Made by a program: the position numbers and the translations under genes
Assembly (NCBI GenBank): GCA_021779275.1
Contig: JAJYAX010000008.1
Coordinates: 1-12,678 of the forward strand
Length of the DNA stretch: 12,678 nt
Source of the DNA: Deltaproteobacteria bacterium
GTDB taxonomy: Bacteria > Desulfobacterota > Desulfobulbia > Desulfobulbales > Desulfocapsaceae
Direction of reading: 5' to 3'
The notes under the pieces: model-generated
Seen by the model: the letters and a program-made list of their open reading frames with translations, nothing else
Databases searched by the model: none
What the model was told of the DNA's origin: nothing
In this document: positions 7,916 through 12,678 of the stretch, piece by piece
Position numbering within the stretch: position 1 is the stretch's first letter
Layout of the letters: every line of letters starts with the position of its first letter

Positions 7916-8611
7916 ATGAAAACACTGCCGCTCTTCTGCATACTTGTTGTCCTTTTTTCAGGTTGTGCAAAAAATAGCTTCAAGGATCCTGAACCCGTCA
8001 AGGTCACTGAAACCGAACCATTGGAGGAGATCAGGATGCCTCAGGAACAGAAAAAAACCGCAGGCTCCCTCTGGTCCAACAATGAGACCTCGATTTTTTC
8101 CGATTACAAGGCCAAGAATGTGGGCGATATAATTGTCGTGACCATCGCCGAAAAAGACAGCGCCTCCAAGGAGGCCTCCACTGTCACCGGCGGGATCTCA
8201 ACCTATGGCGCCGGAATCAGTAATCTTTTCGGACTTGAAAAATCCACGGCCATCACAAAGAACATGACCCCCGGCAGCCTGGTCAACACCAATTTCAACA
8301 ACGGGTTCAACAACGACGCCAAGACCGCCCGCAATGGAACGCTTACAGCCCAACTCTCCGTCCAGGTAATCGGCCTGTATCCGAACGGTAATCTGAAAAT
8401 CAGGGGCGGAAAAGAGGTCATGGTCAACAACGAGATCCAGATCGTCTATATTACCGGCATCATTCGACCGGTTGATGTGACTGCCGCCAATACCGTCGAT
8501 TCCAACAAGATTCTGAACGCCCGGATCTCCTATACCGGAAAAGGCGTCCTGAGCGACCATCAGGGACCCGGCTGGCTGGGGAGAACACTTGACAATGTCT
8601 GGCCCTTCTGA
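7916..8611 (+). CDS. flgH: Flagellar L-ring lipoprotein FlgH
   Basis: FlgH forms the outer-membrane L ring around the distal rod. From ATG 7916 the product has 231 residues and opens with a lipoprotein signal, MKTLPLFCILVVLFSGCAKN. C17 is the likely lipidated cysteine; the -3 residue of the lipobox is Phe, slightly unusual. Family features follow: SLWSNNETSIFSDYKAKNVG, then DIIVVTIAEKDSASKEA, and near the end LKIRGGKEVMVNNEIQ and ITGIIRPVDVT, closing with LGRTLDNVWPF. The frame stays open upstream to 7895, but the signal peptide and the ribosome site favour 7916, one base after the flgA stop. Length fits the family. Confidence 0.96.
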   Translation: MKTLPLFCILVVLFSGCAKNSFKDPEPVKVTETEPLEEIRMPQEQKKTAGSLWSNNETSIFSDYKAKNVGDIIVVTIAEKDSASKEASTVTGGISTYGAGISNLFGLEKSTAITKNMTPGSLVNTNFNNGFNNDAKTARNGTLTAQLSVQVIGLYPNGNLKIRGGKEVMVNNEIQIVYITGIIRPVDVTAANTVDSNKILNARISYTGKGVLSDHQGPGWLGRTLDNVWPF

Positions 8612-8659
8612 TTCCGGATCACCGGCTTCCACGCATGTAATAAAAATATAGGCTATCCA

Positions 8660-9787
8660 ATGAAAACCTCTACACTGACCGGAATCATCCTCACCCTTGT
8701 CATCCAACTCTTTCTTGTCCAGACTTCACCTGCTGCACGAATAAAAGACATCGCAAAAATAAACGGGGTACGCTCCAATCAACTGATCGGATACGGCCTG
8801 GTCACAGGCCTCAGCGGAACGGGCGATGATATGAAAAATTCATTATTCACACTGCAATCAATCAACAATATGATGATGAGAAACGGCATTACCCTCAACG
8901 CAACCCAGATCAGCAATATTAAGATTAAAAATGTTGCAGCCGTTATGGTGACAGCCGATCTGCCCCCTTTCGCCAAACCTGGTTCCACCATTGACGTCGA
9001 GGTATCATCCATAGGAGACGCCAAAAGTCTTGCCGGCGGCACGCTGATCATGACCCCCTTGAAGGGCATCGACCATCAGGTGTATGCCATAGCCCAGGGC
9101 GCCCTCACCATCGGAGCCTTTTCATTTGGCGGCAAGACAGCCAAGGTCCAGAAAAATCATCCGACAGCCGGACGGATCGCCAACGGGGCGCTTATCGAAA
9201 ATACAGTGCCATTCGCAATAGGTGAGAATGGGACAATCACCTATCAATTGGAAAACGCGGACTTCACAACCGCCGATCATATGAGCAAGGCCATCAACGC
9301 GGCCTTCGGCCCCCAGACCGCCCTCCCTGTCGATTCGGGAACGGTCAAGATCACAATCCCCAAGGCATTTCAATCTAAAGTCGTTGATTTTATAGCAGGT
9401 ATTGAATCGTTGAATGTCGAGACGGATTCCATAGCGCGTGTAGTCGTCGATGAGCGTACGGGAACGATTGTGATGGGGAAAGACGTGAAGCTCTCAACCG
9501 TGGCTGTGTCCCATGGAAACCTGAGCCTGGTAATCAACGAAACACCCGCAGTGATCCAGCCTAACCCGCTGTTAAATGCTCCGCCTCTTGTCACTCCGCC
9601 GCAGACCACGACCACCTCGGTTGAAGAAGGCGGCCAGCTTACCGTCCTGAACATGCCCAAAGGGGTAAGTCTCGGTGATATTGCCAATGCATTGAACTCC
9701 ATTGGAGCTACCCCCAGGGATCTGATCGCGATTTTCCAGGCAATTAAGGCCTCGGGAGCAATGCAGGGCGAGTTGATCGTCCTGTAA
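8660..9787 (+). CDS. flgI: Flagellar P-ring protein FlgI
   Basis: FlgI forms the peptidoglycan-associated P ring. The 375-residue precursor has a Sec signal peptide (hydrophobic about 8-20, cleavage likely near TSPAA, residues 22-26). The mature start, ARIKDIAKINGVRSNQLIGY then GLVTGLSGTGD, is nearly invariant in FlgI. Other conserved parts include TLNATQISNIKIKNVAAVMV, FAKPGSTIDVEVSSIGDAKS, LAGGTLIMTPLKG, and the end GVSLGDIANALNSIGATPRD followed by LIAIFQAIKASGAMQGEL. A Pro/Thr-rich loop at about residues 305-320 matches the variable loop usual here. The ribosome site is weak (TAGGCT, 8652-8657). It lies 48 bases after flgH. Confidence 0.97.
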   Translation: MKTSTLTGIILTLVIQLFLVQTSPAARIKDIAKINGVRSNQLIGYGLVTGLSGTGDDMKNSLFTLQSINNMMMRNGITLNATQISNIKIKNVAAVMVTADLPPFAKPGSTIDVEVSSIGDAKSLAGGTLIMTPLKGIDHQVYAIAQGALTIGAFSFGGKTAKVQKNHPTAGRIANGALIENTVPFAIGENGTITYQLENADFTTADHMSKAINAAFGPQTALPVDSGTVKITIPKAFQSKVVDFIAGIESLNVETDSIARVVVDERTGTIVMGKDVKLSTVAVSHGNLSLVINETPAVIQPNPLLNAPPLVTPPQTTTTSVEEGGQLTVLNMPKGVSLGDIANALNSIGATPRDLIAIFQAIKASGAMQGELIVL

Positions 9788-9860
9788 ACCCGGGTAACGG
9801 CATGCTGCCAGCTGCTCGATGACAACCACTCCCACAGACTAAAGGAAGGAAACACACACT

Positions 9861-10175
9861 ATGAATTTTGCGACGCATCCGATGGCGGTGCCGGGTATCT
9901 CCTCTCCCAGGCTAACCGGCAAAGAGAAAACCACTCATGACCTGAAGGCCTTGCGGGAATCATGCCGTGAATTCGAGGCCATTTTCGTCCAGCAGATGTA
10001 TCAGGCCATGCGGAAAAATGTCCCTGAGGACGGGCTCATTCCCAAGGACAATGCAACCAGGATCTATCAGGACATGCTCGACATGCAGATGGCCCGTGAA
10101 ACCGCCAAGGGTAAGGGTACAGGAATTGGCGAAACAATGTATAATCAAATGAAGAGAACCATCGAGAAAAAATAA
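9861..10175 (+). CDS. flgJ: FlgJ rod-binding protein, single-domain (rod cap, no muramidase domain)
   Basis: This 104-residue protein matches the N-terminal rod-binding half of FlgJ, which caps the growing rod. The core is REFEAIFVQQMYQAMRKNVP, then an IYQDMLDMQMARETA stretch followed by GTGIGETMYNQM. Enterobacterial FlgJ (about 313 residues) adds a C-terminal glucosaminidase that opens peptidoglycan. Here the gene ends after the rod-binding domain. Single-domain FlgJ is normal in Desulfobacterota and many other phyla, so this is not a truncation, and a separate hydrolase should exist elsewhere. A strong ribosome site (AAGGAAGGA, 9842-9850) supports the start. It is the last gene before a 163-base gap with a new promoter. 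Confidence 0.93.
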   Translation: MNFATHPMAVPGISSPRLTGKEKTTHDLKALRESCREFEAIFVQQMYQAMRKNVPEDGLIPKDNATRIYQDMLDMQMARETAKGKGTGIGETMYNQMKRTIEKK

Positions 10176-10234
10176 CGTCCTGCCTCCTCCCTTCCACCTG
10201 ACATTTTCCTTCGCCATTCTCATTCTTTTTTTCC

Positions 10235-10262
10235 TAAAGTTTCGATCAAGATTCACCGATAA
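10235..10262 (+). promoter_or_regulatory. Sigma-28 (FliA) promoter for the unknown gene-flgM-flgN-flgK operon
   Basis: TAAAGTTT (10235-10242) is identical to the FliA -35 consensus, and ACCGATAA (10255-10262) matches the -10 consensus GCCGATAA in seven of eight positions. The spacer is 12 bases; 11 is most common. It lies between flgJ and the next gene, where a new transcript is expected. Transcription would start near 10269, leaving a leader of about 70 bases. Control of flgM and flgK by FliA agrees with the known late-gene class in other bacteria. Confidence 0.85.
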
Positions 10263-10323
10263 GAAAGCTAAGAGAAAGAAATTGACGGCCTGCAAACCAT
10301 GCAAGGATGCATGCAAAAACCGC

Positions 10324-10330
10324 AAGGAGG
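10324..10330 (+). promoter_or_regulatory. Strong ribosome binding site fixing the start of the 10339 gene
   Basis: AAGGAGG, a full Shine-Dalgarno match, ends 8 bases before ATG 10339. The frame could also start at TTG 10282, adding a cysteine-rich 19-residue leader. That start has only an A/G-rich stretch before it and would lie about a dozen bases from the predicted transcript start. Confidence 0.8.
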
Positions 10331-10338
10331 CGAAATTT

Positions 10339-10932
10339 ATGATGAACGCGATTGGTAGTCAAGGATATACAAGCCCATACCCGGTCAATCAGTATCCGGC
10401 AACTGATCCGAATACAACGCAGGCCACCGGGCAAAACACTCTTGTCAATTCGCTTTTATTCAAATCCGATACCGTGGCTCTCAGCAGCAGTTCGGAGACA
10501 AGTGTCACCTACAGCACCTCCCTTTCCCTCAATGCAACCAAGGGGGACGGCTTTGACATGCTGCGCGGCCTTGTAGTAAACATGCTGAAAGAACAAGGCA
10601 TTGATGCAAAGATCGCCACTGGCGACAGTGAAATAGATCTCAGCAAGATCACTACGGAAGATGCACAGAAACTAATCGCAAAGGATGGCTATTTTGGAGT
10701 TGATCAAACATCTGATCGTATTGTAAATTTCGCAATAGCAACCGCTGGATCAGACCCCTCCAGACTCGACGCGATCAAGGAGGGGGTGGACAAGGGATTC
10801 CAGGAAGCGCTGAAGGCCTTTGGCGGATCGCTTCCGGATATCTCTTATGACACCTACGACGCTGTTATGAATAAACTTGACACCTGGGCGCAAGCAGGAA
10901 CCAACAGCCAGGTGACACAGATTATCGGGTGA
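10339..10932 (+). CDS. Uncharacterised flagellar-cluster protein (possibly DUF5610-like), first gene of a FliA-type operon
   Basis: I do not recognise an established name for this 197-residue protein. Residues 1-65 are low complexity, rich in Ser, Thr, Asn, Gln and Pro, with SDTVALSS at 43-50, a pattern also common near the N-termini of FlgM-type and DUF5610-type proteins. Residues 70-185 look helical and ordered: DMLRGLVVNMLKEQGID, then EDAQKLIAKDGYFGVDQTSD, a Gly-rich turn, and LPDISYDTYDAVMNKLDTW. I recall similar GY(F/W)GV(D/E)QTS...LPDIS blocks in uncharacterised proteins of Desulfobacterota and Clostridia. That memory should be checked. No signal peptide or membrane segment is seen, so the product is cytoplasmic or leaves through the flagellar exporter. 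It lies directly behind a sigma-28 promoter and 4 bases before flgM, which implies a late flagellar role. Confidence 0.85.
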   Translation: MMNAIGSQGYTSPYPVNQYPATDPNTTQATGQNTLVNSLLFKSDTVALSSSSETSVTYSTSLSLNATKGDGFDMLRGLVVNMLKEQGIDAKIATGDSEIDLSKITTEDAQKLIAKDGYFGVDQTSDRIVNFAIATAGSDPSRLDAIKEGVDKGFQEALKAFGGSLPDISYDTYDAVMNKLDTWAQAGTNSQVTQIIG

Positions 10933-10936
10933 TGTT

Positions 10937-11227
10937 ATGAGTATTGAATTTTTTGGAGTGGGTGGCCCCGGCCAGATTGGTAATGTGAAGAAAACACAGA
11001 AGCCGCAGGCTGATTCAAAGACCGAAGGGAAGACAGGGACGGACCAGGTTCAGTTCTCGTCGGTCCTGCAGGATGTAAACAAAGCCCAGGTTGCAAAAAA
11101 AAGCAGCGATTCAGCCAGGGCCGACCGGGTACAGGAACTCAAGGCCCAGATTGCGGACGGATCCTACAAGCCCGACCTGGACAAGGTCGCCTCCTCTCTG
11201 TTGCAATTCATGTTTAAGGGAAAATAG
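10937..11227 (+). CDS. flgM: Anti-sigma-28 factor FlgM
   Basis: FlgM binds FliA and keeps it from RNA polymerase until the hook-basal body is complete, when FlgM is exported and FliA is released. The 96-residue protein has a disordered, Lys/Gln/Ser-rich N-terminal half and the conserved FliA-binding C-terminus from about residue 60: DRVQELKAQIADGSYKPDLD then KVASSLLQF. This matches the PF04316-type FlgM domain. The ATG at 10937 is 4 bases after the previous stop. Only a weak GGGTGAT lies before it, so translation is probably coupled to the upstream unknown gene. Placement behind a FliA promoter gives a negative feedback loop, as in other flagellates. Confidence 0.93.
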   Translation: MSIEFFGVGGPGQIGNVKKTQKPQADSKTEGKTGTDQVQFSSVLQDVNKAQVAKKSSDSARADRVQELKAQIADGSYKPDLDKVASSLLQFMFKGK

Positions 11228-11229
11228 CC

Positions 11230-11583
11230 ATGCCCGCCGAAAGAACCCATGAATATCTTGCCCGTCTGCTCGATGTCATCATCAAGGAACGGGAATGCGC
11301 CAAGAGACTGGATATGAATGGAATGACACATGCCATGGGTGAAAAAGAGGAGATTGTCCAGTATCTGTCGTTTGTACAGGAGCTGGACGAGCAGGATAAG
11401 CCACTGGCCGCCCGGATCCGCAACGAGAACCGCCGGAATGCCTTTCTCTTCAAATCCACGCTCGGCTGGATTAAGGAATTAATGGAATTTTTTGGTAAAG
11501 GCACGGTTACCGCAACCTATTCTTCCAGTGCCTATAGCGTACCCTCTCAAATAAACGGCAGACTCCTGTCCGGGAAGGTGTAA
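11230..11583 (+). CDS. flgN: FlgN-family export chaperone for FlgK/FlgL
   Basis: This 117-residue, mostly helical and charged protein sits exactly where flgN is found, between flgM and flgK. FlgN is the cytoplasmic chaperone that brings hook-filament junction proteins FlgK and FlgL to the export gate. The sequence fits a helical bundle: LLDVIIKERECAKRLDMNGM, then EKEEIVQYLSFVQELDEQ, RNENRRNAFLFKSTLGWIKE and a polar tail. FlgN is usually about 140 residues, so this is a short member. The start follows the flgM stop by two bases with AAGGG at 11216-11220. The assignment rests on helical character plus position, because sequence conservation in FlgN is low. Confidence 0.82.
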   Translation: MPAERTHEYLARLLDVIIKERECAKRLDMNGMTHAMGEKEEIVQYLSFVQELDEQDKPLAARIRNENRRNAFLFKSTLGWIKELMEFFGKGTVTATYSSSAYSVPSQINGRLLSGKV

Positions 11584-11584
11584 A

Positions 11585-12678
11585 ATGGCCGGCCTGATTT
11601 CCGCTCTGAACGCCGGGAAGACCTCCCTTGAGGTCAACCAGAAGACGATTGAAGTTATCGGTAATAATATCTCCAATATAAATACCGAAGGTTATTCGAA
11701 ACAGACCACTCAGCTCTCGCCTTACCCCTCGCTCAATTTCGGTGATTTTTTTGTCGGCCAAGGAGTCAAAATCTCGGATGTCCAGCGCGCCCACGATGTC
11801 TTTGTTACAAACCAGCTCCAGAACAAATCCATCGATCTGGGGTTTGCCAACGGACAGACGGATGCCCTCACGCAGTTGGAAGGAACCTTCAATATCACCG
11901 ACAACAATATCGCCACCAATACCGACAAATTCTTTGACGCATTGAATCAGCTGTCCACCAATCCAAGCGACCTCACCCTGCGCGATACAGTTATCCAGCA
12001 GGGGAATATTCTGGCCACCAGCTTCAACAATGCGGCCAACGCTCTGGACACCATCACCACCAACATCAACAATACGCTGACCTCCAAGGTCGATGATCTG
12101 AATGCCAAGATCTCACAGATCGCCGATCTGAATCAACGGATCTACACCATTGAAATCCATGGCCAGACGGCCAACAGCGCCCGAGACCAGCGAGACCTGC
12201 TGGCAAAAGATCTTGCACAATCGCTCGGTGCCAATACCTATACCGACAACAGGGGAATGCTCGCCGTGCAGCTGCCCGGAGGACTGCCTCTTGTTCAGGG
12301 AACAACCGCCATGTCCCTGGAGACATCCGCCAGCGGCTCCAATGTTTCCTTACAACTCCAGGCCGCCGGCACCACACGAGATCTAACCATTAATACCGTC
12401 GGCGGTGAAATTAAAGGCCTGCTCACAGTCCGGGATCAGATCATCCCCTCGGCAAAAAACGACCTGGACAAACTCGCCTCTGAAATCAGCACCCAGGTGA
12501 ACATCCAGCATGCCGCCGGGGCCGGCCTTGACGGCAGCACTGGAAATAATTTTTTCAACGACCCGACGGTCGCCTCACCCCCTGCCGCCACTGCTTGGAC
12601 GGATGCCGCCCGGAATATGAAGGTTACCCTGACCGATGCGAGCAAGGTTGCCGCTGCCGCCGCCCCTACAGATCGGAA
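11585..12678 (+). CDS. flgK: Flagellar hook-associated protein 1 FlgK (3' partial)
   Basis: FlgK is the first hook-filament junction protein. The frame from ATG 11585 stays open to the window end, giving 364 residues of a protein usually 450-700 long. The N-terminus is typical: ISALNAGKTSLEVNQKTIEV, then IGNNISNINTEGYSKQ, followed by VGQGVKISDVQRAHDVFVTN. The FlgK-type ALDTITTNINNTLTSKVDDL and INDLNQRI-like stretch (IADLNQRIYTIE, ARDQRDLL) follow. Further on, GGEIKGLLTVRDQIIPSAKN and LDKLASEISTQVNIQH match the D1/D2 boundary. The ribosome site GGGAAGG (11572-11578) lies at the end of flgN, and the start comes one base after the flgN stop. The last nine bases equal the beginning of a common sequencing adapter, so the final codons should be treated with caution. 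Confidence 0.95.
   Translation, partial: MAGLISALNAGKTSLEVNQKTIEVIGNNISNINTEGYSKQTTQLSPYPSLNFGDFFVGQGVKISDVQRAHDVFVTNQLQNKSIDLGFANGQTDALTQLEGTFNITDNNIATNTDKFFDALNQLSTNPSDLTLRDTVIQQGNILATSFNNAANALDTITTNINNTLTSKVDDLNAKISQIADLNQRIYTIEIHGQTANSARDQRDLLAKDLAQSLGANTYTDNRGMLAVQLPGGLPLVQGTTAMSLETSASGSNVSLQLQAAGTTRDLTINTVGGEIKGLLTVRDQIIPSAKNDLDKLASEISTQVNIQHAAGAGLDGSTGNNFFNDPTVASPPAATAWTDAARNMKVTLTDASKVAAAAAPTDR

Noticed and set aside
10176..10234. Possible terminator after flgJ because of a run of T (10224-10232 region)
   Set aside because: No stable inverted repeat precedes the T run, so an intrinsic terminator is not supported.
10282..10338. TTG start giving a cysteine-rich N-terminal extension (two CxxC-like spacings) on the unknown protein
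   Set aside because: TTG has no good ribosome site, whereas ATG 10339 follows a perfect AAGGAGG; the extension is best read as the untranslated leader.
12201..12217. TGGCA and TTGCA in flgK resembling a sigma-54 promoter
   Set aside because: GG and GC are 11 bases apart instead of the strict 10, and the match lies within conserved coding sequence with no gene start nearby.

Overview
The window is a single-strand, tightly packed flagellar biosynthesis cluster. All genes are on the + strand and most are separated by a few bases or overlap. The order flhA-flhF-flhG-fliA-(small membrane gene)-flgF-flgG-flgA-flgH-flgI-flgJ-(unknown gene)-flgM-flgN-flgK is the arrangement I associate with Desulfobacterota / former Deltaproteobacteria (Geobacter-, Desulfuromonas- and Desulfobulbus-like bacteria). 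The P- and L-ring genes (flgI, flgH) show a Gram-negative envelope, and flhF/flhG suggest polar flagellation. The assignment to phylum is an inference from gene order and protein character; I cannot resolve genus.

Region 1 (1-4740) holds the export gate protein FlhA (5' end cut off by the window), the SRP-type GTPase FlhF, the MinD-type ATPase FlhG and the flagellar sigma factor FliA (sigma-28). The flhA/flhF and flhF/flhG pairs overlap, which suggests translational coupling. Region 2 (4741-5381) holds a small membrane-anchored coiled-coil protein with a helix-turn-helix-like tail, directly after the sigma-factor gene. A 198-base gap follows, carrying a good match to a sigma-28 promoter. Region 3 (5382-10175) encodes the rod and ring parts: FlgF and FlgG (rod), FlgA (P-ring chaperone), FlgH (L-ring lipoprotein), FlgI (P-ring) and a single-domain FlgJ (rod cap). 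Region 4 (10176-12678) starts with a near-consensus sigma-28 promoter. It continues with an uncharacterised 197-residue protein, the anti-sigma factor FlgM, the chaperone FlgN and the start of the hook-filament junction protein FlgK (3' end cut off).

The logic visible in the sequence is a self-contained checkpoint. FliA (region 1) should read the two sigma-28-like promoters. One of these makes FlgM, the inhibitor of FliA, together with the first late export substrate (FlgK) and its chaperone (FlgN). The two points that deserve attention are the two small genes without an established name (4773-5183 and 10339-10932) and the unexpected sigma-28-like signal in front of the rod/ring genes. No mobile elements, tRNA/rRNA genes, CRISPR arrays or gene-free stretches over 300 bases were seen.
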